From: Thermoplasmata archaeon
GTDB lineage: Archaea; Thermoplasmatota; B47-G6; B47-G6B; 47-G6
Reading direction: 5' to 3'
DNA: 6,597 nucleotides
Assembly (NCBI GenBank): GCA_003663565.1
Contig: QMTT01000051.1
Location: 1 to 6,597 of the forward strand
The notes beneath the pieces are model-generated. The model did not search any database. It had not been told where the DNA came from and saw only the letters and a list, made by a program, of their open reading frames with translations. A program made the translations under genes and the position numbers. Of the stretch, positions 1 to 5,626 are shown in pieces. Position 1 is the stretch's first letter, and each line of letters starts with the position of its first letter.

Positions 1-131
1 GGATCCTAGAGGTCACATCAAAGGTACGTAGTGACATCTACGTATTTCCAGAACTTTATCTCACAGGATATCTCATAAAGGACGATGCTTTTTTCGACAA
101 AAATTTTGTGAGAAAAAAACACGTAAGTTAA
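1..131 (+). pseudogene. Truncated nitrilase-family (carbon-nitrogen hydrolase) gene, 5' end outside window
   Basis: An open frame enters from the left edge (first full codon at 3) and ends at TAA 129-131, giving 42 visible residues. Residues 10-28 read SDIYVFPELYLTGYLIKDD, which matches the N-terminal beta strand and PExxxTGY motif around the catalytic glutamate of the nitrilase superfamily; the Glu codon is 51-53. These enzymes hydrolyse nitriles or amides through a Glu-Lys-Cys triad in a protein of about 260-300 residues. Here the frame stops about 25 residues past the Glu, so the Lys and Cys and some 220 residues are missing. I find no continuation in the other two frames before the AT-rich spacer at 132. 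The stop lies just after an A7 run (113-119), but shifting frame there does not restore a longer reading. I infer a 3'-truncated remnant. An unusually short live protein is much less likely. It sits 630 bp upstream of a formamidase, another C-N hydrolase. Confidence 0.72.
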
Positions 132-195
132 AATAATTTTATAAGTTGTAGATCACAAATATATATAGTAGCAAAAGATCTCAGATAAGGGTTCA

Positions 196-227
196 GCTTA
201 TATAGGCATACCAATCCCTATATAAGC
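196..227. repeat. Perfect 11-bp inverted repeat downstream of the TnpB-like tail
   Basis: GCTTATATAGG at 196-206 and CCTATATAAGC at 217-227 are exact reverse complements around a 10-nt spacer. The hairpin begins one base beyond the stop codon of the minus-strand TnpB-like fragment (229-231). That is where the right-end hairpin of an IS200/IS605 element, or a terminator for a minus-strand transcript, would sit. It is AT-rich, unlike the GC-rich hairpins at 5441-5460 and 5633-5652, so it probably belongs to a different element family. Its role is not established. Confidence 0.6.
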
Positions 228-228
228 C

Positions 229-342
229 TTAGGGCACATCAACCTCAGCCCCCTCAGGGTTCATCGAGGGCATATCATTGGTCTCGCCCCATTCAGGGTA
301 ACCCCTACTTCCCCTTTCGGGGGGAGGAAAACCCCTACATCC
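229..342 (-). pseudogene. Orphan C-terminal tail of an IS200/IS605-type TnpB
   Basis: On the minus strand an open frame follows a stop at 343-345 and ends at TAA 231-229. Its last 11 residues are MNPEGAEVDVP, preceded by a Gly/Pro/Arg/Glu-rich stretch (GFPPPERGSRGYPEWGE). Low-complexity proline/glycine tails ending in a segment of this type are, from memory, characteristic of archaeal IS605 TnpB proteins. The RuvC catalytic residues and zinc finger, which lie further upstream in TnpB, are absent. A GC-rich hairpin (308-314 with 320-326) lies inside the fragment. In TnpB elements the 3' part of the gene overlaps the omega RNA, so such structure is expected. No start codon or Shine-Dalgarno site is evident. 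This looks like a residue of an old insertion. The reading is short, so the family call is tentative. Confidence 0.5.
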
Positions 343-382
343 TTAGGTATAGGTTTATGGAGGCGAGGTTTTGCAAGCAATA

Positions 383-394
383 ATTTTATAAAAT
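383..394. promoter_or_regulatory. Palindromic TATA-like box
   Basis: ATTTTATAAAAT is a perfect 12-bp palindrome with the core of an archaeal TATA box. Read on the minus strand it would start a transcript near 360 that runs into the TnpB-like tail. Read on the plus strand no gene follows. It also lies just beyond the stop of the 84-codon gene. Its function is uncertain; it is listed because it could drive a short RNA across 229-342. Confidence 0.3.
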
Positions 395-400
395 GGTAAG

Positions 401-655
401 TCAGAGGTAAATCATGATGCAATCTGGAGGCACATGGCTGGCAAGCCTTACTGACTTAGAGGCTGCGTAGACCTTTATGCCCTTTTTCCTTAAGCATTCG
501 CAATCTATTTTCAAAACCACGACGTTATTCCCGTGTCCCTTATGGTCCTCTCTAGAGACCTCAAACAAGTGATCTACCTTTACCTGGAAGTACCACTTAG
601 GCCTTGTCTCAACCCTTTTTATCCTGGGGATTGTCTTGCTCCTCTTAGGAACCAT
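401..655 (-). CDS. Conserved-looking hypothetical protein, 84 aa
   Basis: I do not recognise this protein. It starts at ATG 655 and ends at TGA 403-401. It has a strongly basic N-terminus (residues 1-20, rich in Lys/Arg), then a middle segment with alternating hydrophobic residues ([13 protein letters not shown], about residues 43-55) and two closely spaced cysteines. No signal peptide, membrane helix or known motif is apparent. The codon use supports real coding: arginine is almost always AGG/AGA, lysine mostly AAG and glutamate mostly GAG, as in the neighbouring genes. There is no clear Shine-Dalgarno site before the ATG, which fits a leaderless or very short leader transcript. It is divergent from the formamidase, with about 100 bp between the starts, so the two may share the intergenic control region. 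It could also be a fragment of a larger gene. Confidence 0.5.
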   Translation of the reverse strand: MVPKRSKTIPRIKRVETRPKWYFQVKVDHLFEVSREDHKGHGNNVVVLKIDCECLRKKGIKVYAASKSVRLASHVPPDCIMIYL

Positions 656-710
656 TCACAAGAGATTAACGTAGTACTAAGCTGAAAATGCTGCTTTAGG
701 TCTTACATGG

Positions 711-721
711 AAAGTATAAAT
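711..721 (+). promoter_or_regulatory. TATA box for the formamidase gene
   Basis: AAAGTATAAAT, preceded by GG, resembles an archaeal BRE plus TATA box. It lies about 40 bp ahead of the ATG at 759, placing the expected start site near 741-745, just ahead of the Shine-Dalgarno site, with a leader of about 15 nt. The complementary strand also reads as a weak TATA (TTTATACTTT) facing the 84-codon gene. Confidence 0.6.
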
Positions 722-747
722 CACATGACGACCATAGTAGATCTTGT

Positions 748-755
748 GAGGTGAT
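748..755 (+). promoter_or_regulatory. Strong Shine-Dalgarno site fixing the formamidase start
   Basis: GAGGTGAT is fully complementary to the archaeal 16S rRNA 3' tail and lies 3 nt before ATG 759. This supports that ATG over the downstream alternatives. Confidence 0.8.
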
Positions 756-758
756 ACT

Positions 759-2060
759 ATGGCACTTGAGGATGAGATATTTAATGACGTCCAAACGAAC
801 GGCATTATAGGCCCTCACTCCAAGATGCTAGGTCCTGTAGCAGATGGAGGGAGAATAATATTCTTGACAGCTCCTGGATGCTGGGGACCTATGATAACAC
901 CGACAATTCGAGGAGGACATGAAGTAAATGCCCCTGTAGCCGTTGAAGGCGCAGATGTTGGAGATGGCATAGTCATCGAGGTCAAGGAAGTAAAGGTGCT
1001 CTCTAGGGCAGCATCTTCAGGAGTAGATACGACAAGAGAGAATGCTTTTGTTGGAGATCCTTATGTTGCGAAGAAGTGTCCAGTATGTAATGAGCCATGG
1101 CCAGAGTTCGAGGTAGTGGGCATTGGAGAGGACTCTATTAGATGTAAGCTTTGTGGATCTCCAGCATCCCCATTTAAAATGGTGAACGGCTACACGATGG
1201 TCTTTGATCACGATCATAAGGTGGGAATAACTGTGGACAAAAATCATGCAGAGGAAATAGCTAAAAATGCTTGGGAGTGGCACTCCATTCCAAAGAACTC
1301 CAAGCAAGTGCCCATTCTAATATTTGCAAGGGCTGACATCGTAGGCGTTCCGTCAAGGATGAGGCCCTTTCTAGGACAGCTTGGAACAGTTCCAGCAGTG
1401 GACATTCCGGACTCCCACAACGCAGGGGACTTTGGATACTTCCTCATAGATGCCCCGCATCCCTATAGAATAACAAAAGAGGAATACGAGACGAAGCTCA
1501 CGGATGGACACATGGACATTGACTCCGTAAGGGAGGGGGCAATAGTCATAGCTCCCGTGAAGGTTAAGGGAGGAGGAGTCTACGCAGGTGATGCTCACGC
1601 AATGCAGGGAGATGGCGAGGTTGCTGGTCACACAACCGATGTGACTGCGAGAAGCGTAGTAGAGGTCTCCGTTATAAAGGGCCTAAATTTAGACGGGCCC
1701 ATAGTACTGCCCCCTGAGGAGGACCTTCCTCCACTTGCAAGGCCATGGAGAGAGGACGAGTGGGAGAACGTTGTTCACTTAGCCAGAAGGTTTGGCATAG
1801 AGCCAGAGCCTGTGGCTCCAGTGCAGATCATAGGATCGGGGCCAACGATAAATGACGCCGCACAGAGAGGCTTTGAGAGGGCTGCAAAGCTCTTTGGAAT
1901 GAGTGTTGAAGAGGTCAAGAACAGAGTTACTATTTCTGGTGCTGTAGAGATAGGAAGACTTCCTGGAGTAGTGCAGGTTTCAATGCAGGTTCCGATTAGG
2001 ATCCTCGAGAAACTTGGAATGGATGAGATCGTGGTCAAGCACTACAAGCTTCCATTCTAG
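759..2060 (+). CDS. Acetamidase/formamidase family protein with inserted zinc ribbon
   Basis: The 433-residue protein belongs to the FmdA/AmdA family, which hydrolyses formamide, acetamide or related short amides to ammonia and the acid in the cytoplasm. Family signatures are visible: TAPGCWGPM (37-45), the DGHMDID segment (249-255, His251 and Asp253), GDAHAMQGDGE (277-287) with the conserved Asp/His/Glu cluster, and a C-terminal IGSGP plus EVKNRVTISG region. Residues 107-132 contain CPVC and CKLC pairs 19 residues apart, a Cys4 zinc-ribbon insertion that the bacterial enzymes of about 406 residues lack as I know them. The insertion explains the extra length. A TATA box, a perfect Shine-Dalgarno site and a T-tract terminator suggest a monocistronic unit. 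There is no signal peptide. The exact substrate cannot be read from the sequence. The family call is secure; formamidase activity is inferred. Confidence 0.95.
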   Translation: MALEDEIFNDVQTNGIIGPHSKMLGPVADGGRIIFLTAPGCWGPMITPTIRGGHEVNAPVAVEGADVGDGIVIEVKEVKVLSRAASSGVDTTRENAFVGDPYVAKKCPVCNEPWPEFEVVGIGEDSIRCKLCGSPASPFKMVNGYTMVFDHDHKVGITVDKNHAEEIAKNAWEWHSIPKNSKQVPILIFARADIVGVPSRMRPFLGQLGTVPAVDIPDSHNAGDFGYFLIDAPHPYRITKEEYETKLTDGHMDIDSVREGAIVIAPVKVKGGGVYAGDAHAMQGDGEVAGHTTDVTARSVVEVSVIKGLNLDGPIVLPPEEDLPPLARPWREDEWENVVHLARRFGIEPEPVAPVQIIGSGPTINDAAQRGFERAAKLFGMSVEEVKNRVTISGAVEIGRLPGVVQVSMQVPIRILEKLGMDEIVVKHYKLPF

Positions 2061-2062
2061 GC

Positions 2063-2082
2063 GTCTTCTCTTCTTTTTCTTA
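2063..2082 (+). terminator. T-rich terminator after the formamidase gene
   Basis: A pyrimidine tract with a T5 run begins two bases after the formamidase stop codon. There is no strong preceding hairpin, as is usual for archaeal T-tract terminators. A small hairpin, TGAGA-GGG-TCTCA (2112-2124), lies 30 bp further on and is probably incidental. Confidence 0.6.
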
Positions 2083-2175
2083 AAATAGGAGATAGGGATT
2101 ACTCCTTAGCGTGAGAGGGTCTCAACTATTTCATATCACTCGATAATAATCATGGGGAATAACTAAGTAAAAGAC

Positions 2176-2184
2176 CATATATTA
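2176..2184 (+). promoter_or_regulatory. TATA box for the surface protein-nikR operon
   Basis: CATATATTA lies about 45 bp before ATG 2225. The expected initiation point is about 2204-2208, almost on top of the GGTGATG motif at 2203-2209 and the small in-frame ATG at 2207. I see no clear NikR-type dyad in this region. Confidence 0.5.
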
Positions 2185-2206
2185 GTGGTGTGCTCTCGAT
2201 AGGGTG

Positions 2207-2224
2207 ATGACGACTATCCTCTAA
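2207..2224 (+). other. Five-codon mini-ORF abutting the surface-protein start
   Basis: ATG ACG ACT ATC CTC TAA encodes MTTIL and then stops; the next three bases are the ATG of the large gene, in the same frame. Because the TATA box predicts initiation near 2206, this ATG could be a leaderless start. It could equally be an accident created by the GGTGATGA Shine-Dalgarno-like motif that overlaps it. Confidence 0.25.
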
Positions 2225-4621
2225 ATGGGGATCGTGATGGCAGAGAGATCTCTTGCTTTTGCGCTAGTTGTCATAATCATTTCTTTAATGATCATGTCTT
2301 CCCTCGGCTCATCCTATGCCCTCTCCCAGAATGCTCTCTCTCCTGACTGCTATGAGCCTGATAACTCCATAGATCAAGCTAAGGAAGCTCTTCTGGGGGA
2401 CGTTCAGAACAGGACCATATACCCTACGGGGGATATTGATTACGTCTATTTCTATGTCGAGCAGTGGTCCTTTGTCATAATAGAGACTGCGCCTGTTGAG
2501 GGCTACGACGGAGGGGACACTATATTGATACTCGAGGACTCTCATGGTTCTCTTATTAAGAGCGACGATGATAGTGGCACTGGCAGGTTCTCCAAGATAG
2601 CAGTATTCCTACCGAAGGGTAAGTACTATGTCCAGATCAGGGGAAGGGGGACCTTTGCATATCAGCTTTACATATATGGCGTTCCAAAGAGCCCAGAAGT
2701 TATATATTCAGTGGATGACTCCAAGAACGATGATTACGGCCCAGGATCATACGTTTATCCAATAGACTCTGAAAATTTCCCTAAGGGGGCATTCGACATC
2801 ACGAGGTTCGAAGTGTATTATGCCCAAGATTTCATAGGATTTAGAATAACATTTCAGACATTGGGGCCTAACATATACAACATGTCCTATGGGTTCTCCC
2901 TACAGAACGTATACATAATTATAGATGCGAAGGAGGGCGAAGGCGAGACCTCCTTGGGAGAGGGTCCAAGGGTTACTGTCTCAGAGGAGCACGCGTGGGA
3001 TATACTAATAAGGGTTCATGGTGATGGTTCTGACGTCACATTCTATGAAAACCCATATGCTGAGGTAATACCTACTGTATGGAGTGAAGAGAACTCTATA
3101 AACGTTGCGTTGAAGGTTAAGGACATACCAGAAGATTATCTCACAGGGCTTCCATTGTGGAAATATCAAGTGATTGTTGGAGGCTATGATCCTAACGAGA
3201 GGGATCTTTGGAGGGATGTTGACGTTTATCCAGGATTTTGGGTTTTCGGAGGGGCTGACCCTGAAGCCTATAGTCTCGGCATAGCTCCGAAAGTCTTGGA
3301 CATGATTGCTCCCCCTTGGGCACCTCAAGAGGTCGAGCTCTCCTCGTACAATACGACCACTCAAGAGTACGCCACAATATACTGTGTTGGCCCCTCCAGT
3401 GTTCCTCCAAGAGTGCATGGGCTTAACGTAGAAAGCTCTGGTGATGTCGTAAACCTCTCATGGGATAGTTACTACTGGGCCGAGAAATACGTAATAGATG
3501 CATATCTTCCAGATGGTACTAAGTTCCTGTCGAAGGAGACAAATAGCAACAACGTCTCTTTAGAGCTCGCTCCAGGAGCAGACTACAAGATCTCTGTTTG
3601 CGCTTATTCTCGTGGATACTACTCAGAATCATCTGAAGTTACTGTAAGCATTCCATTAAGCGATCCTCCTTCTTTAGAGATCTCAGCTGGTAGTACAGAC
3701 GCCACCATAAACGTCGTGTTTCCCAAGTACCCAACGATAGAGTCTTATGAGTATAAGGTCTCCAAGGACAGTGACTTCGAGGATATCGTCGCTTCTGGTG
3801 TTTCCAAGTCAGAGGAGATAACTATCAATGGTCTAAGCCCAGAGAGCACGTATTATGTCTCTATTAGGGTCATCTCAAAGTTTGGATATAAATCGCCGTG
3901 GAACATCTCAAGTTTCTCGACCAATGCCCTTACGTTGAGTAAGCCGAAGTTATCCCTACAGGAGAAGTCGTACAAGTACCTCTCTGTCAAGTGGAATCCC
4001 GTGAAGTACGCTGACAAGTATGAGATCTTCGTTGTGGAGTCCTCCACGGGCAATAGGGTGTTCAATGCTGAGACCACTCAGACATCCGTCGTGATTACAG
4101 GGCTAGAGCCTGGGGAGATGTATATGATAGAAGTGAGGGCAGTGAACAGTACGTTCGGTTATGCCTCAGACTACGCAACCCTACAGGAGATGACAAACTA
4201 CCTTGAGTCTCCTGAGATAGCCTTCGTTGAGTACCCCGAGAGAGGGAAGGTGTACATAGCATGGACGAATGTGAAGGGTGCGGATGCTTATGAGGTTCAG
4301 ATAAGCACTGACAAGTCCTTCACAAATATAGTTCACGATAACTTCACTAACATCGCCGAGATAAATGTCTCCCTTCCCTCTGGAACGTACTACGTTAGGG
4401 TTAGAGCATATGTTTCCACGGAGAACGTCTACTCTGCATGGAGCAATCCCGTTGAGATAAACGTTCCTCGAGCAAGCATCGTTGAAATCATTCGAGAGAA
4501 CATATTTTATATAGGAGCTGGGGGTGGTGTAGTAGCGGTATCCTTTATAGGATTGAAGATACTTAAGAAGAGAAAGACTAGGGCATTGAAGGAGAGAGCA
4601 CTTAGACAGATGAGAAAGTAG
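2225..4621 (+). CDS. Exported, membrane-anchored surface protein: PPC, glucodextranase-type domain and four FN3 repeats
   Basis: This 798-residue protein is built for the cell exterior. An N-terminal signal peptide (hydrophobic core about 9-28, cleavage probably after SSYA or near 33) leads to a PPC domain (about 40-153, with the DIDYVYFYVEQ and YYVQIRG strands). Next is a domain resembling the C-terminal binding module of glucodextranase and archaeal pullulanases (about 158-388; YGPGSYVYPID, GAFDITRFEVYY, WDILIRVHG). Four fibronectin type III repeats follow (about 393-478, 480-570, 571-659, 661-748), then a TM helix (about 759-779) and a basic cytoplasmic tail. N-glycosylation sequons are frequent. 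No catalytic domain is seen, so it is probably a carbohydrate-binding or cell-surface scaffold protein; a role as receptor for a transporter or hydrolase is possible. The start at 2225 has a distant GGTGATG. ATG 2237 (residue 5) is a close alternative and barely alters the signal peptide. Confidence 0.9.
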   Translation: MGIVMAERSLAFALVVIIISLMIMSSLGSSYALSQNALSPDCYEPDNSIDQAKEALLGDVQNRTIYPTGDIDYVYFYVEQWSFVIIETAPVEGYDGGDTILILEDSHGSLIKSDDDSGTGRFSKIAVFLPKGKYYVQIRGRGTFAYQLYIYGVPKSPEVIYSVDDSKNDDYGPGSYVYPIDSENFPKGAFDITRFEVYYAQDFIGFRITFQTLGPNIYNMSYGFSLQNVYIIIDAKEGEGETSLGEGPRVTVSEEHAWDILIRVHGDGSDVTFYENPYAEVIPTVWSEENSINVALKVKDIPEDYLTGLPLWKYQVIVGGYDPNERDLWRDVDVYPGFWVFGGADPEAYSLGIAPKVLDMIAPPWAPQEVELSSYNTTTQEYATIYCVGPSSVPPRVHGLNVESSGDVVNLSWDSYYWAEKYVIDAYLPDGTKFLSKETNSNNVSLELAPGADYKISVCAYSRGYYSESSEVTVSIPLSDPPSLEISAGSTDATINVVFPKYPTIESYEYKVSKDSDFEDIVASGVSKSEEITINGLSPESTYYVSIRVISKFGYKSPWNISSFSTNALTLSKPKLSLQEKSYKYLSVKWNPVKYADKYEIFVVESSTGNRVFNAETTQTSVVITGLEPGEMYMIEVRAVNSTFGYASDYATLQEMTNYLESPEIAFVEYPERGKVYIAWTNVKGADAYEVQISTDKSFTNIVHDNFTNIAEINVSLPSGTYYVRVRAYVSTENVYSAWSNPVEINVPRASIVEIIRENIFYIGAGGGVVAVSFIGLKILKKRKTRALKERALRQMRK

Positions 4622-4637
4622 TGTCTAATGAGGGTGT

Positions 4638-5054
4638 ATGGAATTGGGAAAGGAAATGAAATTTGGAGTTTACATTCCTAAGGAACTTGCTCTTGAACTG
4701 GACGAGTGTATGAAAGCCTTAGGCGTGTCAAATAAATCGAAGATTATCCAGGAGGCCCTCAGGCTTTTCATCTCAGAACATAAGTGGCGTGTTCATGGTG
4801 AGGCATTGGGGACGATAATAGTCATTTATAACCACGACGTCTCAAATGTCGACAAGAACTTAACAGACATTCAACACGAGTTCTTGGACATCATAATAAG
4901 CTCTCTTCATGTACATCTGAGCAAGGAGACGTGTGCACAGATCATAGTTGTTAGGGGATCTACGAAGGAATTGAAGGATCTTATAGGAAAGCTTATGAGG
5001 TTAAGAGGAGTTGAGCTTGTGAGGCCTGTGATAATTGGGCTTAGAGAGTCTTAG
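4638..5054 (+). CDS. nikR: NikR-type nickel-responsive ribbon-helix-helix repressor
   Basis: The 138-residue protein has an N-terminal ribbon-helix-helix DNA-binding domain (about residues 7-47, MKFGVYIPKELALELDE then NKSKIIQEALR) and a C-terminal ACT-like metal-binding and tetramerisation domain (about 56-135). His80, His91, His93 and Cys99 have the same spacing as the E. coli NikR nickel ligands His76, His87, His89 and Cys95 (QH, 11 residues to HVH, 6 more to C), so all high-affinity square-planar site ligands are kept. NikR normally represses nickel uptake genes when nickel is bound. The gene starts 16 bp after the surface-protein stop with GAGGGTG just ahead of the ATG, so it is probably cotranscribed. 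ATG 4656 (residue 7) is an alternative start closer to the family's usual N-terminus. No nickel transporter or nickel enzyme gene is in the window. Confidence 0.92.
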   Translation: MELGKEMKFGVYIPKELALELDECMKALGVSNKSKIIQEALRLFISEHKWRVHGEALGTIIVIYNHDVSNVDKNLTDIQHEFLDIIISSLHVHLSKETCAQIIVVRGSTKELKDLIGKLMRLRGVELVRPVIIGLRES

Positions 5055-5066
5055 AGAAGAGCATTC

Positions 5067-5321
5067 ATGAGGATGATTTTGATACTTTCTGCAGATGGCT
5101 TTGAGGAGTTTTTGAGGTATTGGTAGCATCGAACAAGGAAAATAATAGGTAAACACTGTTATTCCATGGATGTTGACCTGTTTTTTCGAGGATGTTAAAC
5201 CAGAAGAGTTCGAAGACTTCCTCCTTCTAGGAGGTCGTGAATGGCAAAAAGTGTAAAATTCAGCACCTACTATCCTCTACAATCCTTAAACATTTTTAGA
5301 GCTTTTCTTATTGCGAGGTAG
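5067..5321 (+). pseudogene. Decayed DJ-1/PfpI family gene (frameshifts and internal deletions)
   Basis: Successive pieces in different frames spell a DJ-1/PfpI protein. MRMILILSADGFEE (from ATG 5067; this frame stops at 5124) gives the first strand and conserved acidic residue. FEVLVASNKE is at 5111-5140, KIIGKHCYSMDVDL at 5139-5180, and FEDVKPEEFEDFLLLGGRE at 5185-5241, which ends at the GGR motif. A possible C-terminal trace follows: EVVNGKK (5231-5251) and FSTYYPLQSLNIFRAFL (from 5259), ending at TAG 5319-5321. Intact members have about 166-180 residues. Here the segment after GFEE is shortened, and everything between GGR and the C-terminal strand is gone, including the nucleophile-Cys motif (AxCHG). 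Such proteins are glyoxalase/deglycase- or protease-like enzymes, but this copy cannot be functional. It begins 12 bp after nikR, so it was probably the third gene of that operon. The pieces up to GGRE are clear; the C-terminal trace is tentative. Confidence 0.75.
5291..5309 (+). terminator. Possible T-rich terminator of the surface protein-nikR operon
   Basis: Two T runs (5293-5297 and 5303-5306) lie close together within a pyrimidine-rich stretch, about 240 bp beyond nikR. They overlap the suspected C-terminal trace of the DJ-1/PfpI pseudogene, so the signal may only be residual coding sequence. There is no other obvious stop signal between nikR and the miniature element. Confidence 0.3.
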
Positions 5322-5429
5322 TTCCCAACATATGGAATCCCAGACCCGAATAAAGATTACTGAACCATGAGGATGCACGAGATCACAGCCACTACAAAAG
5401 TTACGGCTGACCAGAACGATCCTAAAGAT

Positions 5430-5466
5430 GTTGACCTCTTCCTCGCGCCAAGGCGCGAGGCTTTCT
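5430..5466. repeat. Left terminal inverted repeat with 9-bp palindrome
   Basis: It starts with GTTGAC and contains CCTCGCGCC-AA-GGCGCGAGG (5441-5460), a perfect hairpin, followed by CTTTCT. About 30 of its 37 bases match the reverse complement of the right arm at 5627-5662. Read on the minus strand it has the layout of an IS200/IS605 right end: GC hairpin, short purine stretch, then GTCAAC. Confidence 0.7.
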
Positions 5467-5626
5467 CAGCAGTAAATAAAGTGTCTAGCACTTTCAGGAT
5501 CACAGGAGAGATAAGGTGGAGAGGAAAACAGAGAATGTTAAAGATCTTCTACGATGATTTAACGGGCTCTAGCAAGCCTCCGAGCCACCAAGGGTTCATC
5601 CTTTTAGTAGGTTAAACCTCCCTATT

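Larger units (their letters stand above)
132..391. repeat. 13-bp direct repeat bracketing the IS-scar segment (132-144 and 379-391)
   Basis: The 13-mer AATAATTTTATAA occurs at 132-144 and again at 379-391. It starts one base after the stop of the nitrilase remnant and closes the segment that contains the TnpB-like tail. The copies are exact, and identity ends sharply on both sides. The sequence is AT-rich and contains a TATA-like core, so recurrence by chance or as two promoter elements is possible. IS200/IS605 insertions do not normally leave target duplications, so this is not direct proof of transposition. Confidence 0.4.

Noticed and set aside
1017..2038. Several minus-strand open frames inside the formamidase gene
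   Set aside because: They lie opposite a clearly conserved enzyme gene, have atypical composition and overlap one another, so they are antisense shadows.
2112..2124. TGAGA-GGG-TCTCA hairpin as a NikR operator or terminator
   Set aside because: The stem is only 5 bp, it lies about 50 bp upstream of the TATA box, and it has no resemblance to the GTATGA-N16-TCATAC type of NikR site.
2204..2240. Possible C/D box small RNA
   Set aside because: GTGATGA at 2204-2210 fits a C box and TGATGG at 2235-2240 resembles a C' box, but no CTGA D or D' boxes occur at suitable distances. The motif is better read as a Shine-Dalgarno-like site plus a signal-peptide coding region.
2309..4077. Minus-strand open frames inside the surface-protein gene
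   Set aside because: They lie opposite well-defined PPC, glucodextranase-type and FN3 domains and have no recognisable protein features.
5367..5615. 82-codon open frame on the plus strand
   Set aside because: It begins in the flank of the pseudogene, runs through the left hairpin of the 233-bp element and into its non-coding interior, and has no Shine-Dalgarno site. The segment DPKDVDLFLAP faintly recalls a DJ-1/PfpI strand, but most of that match lies in the element's own terminal repeat, so I do not count it as a gene.
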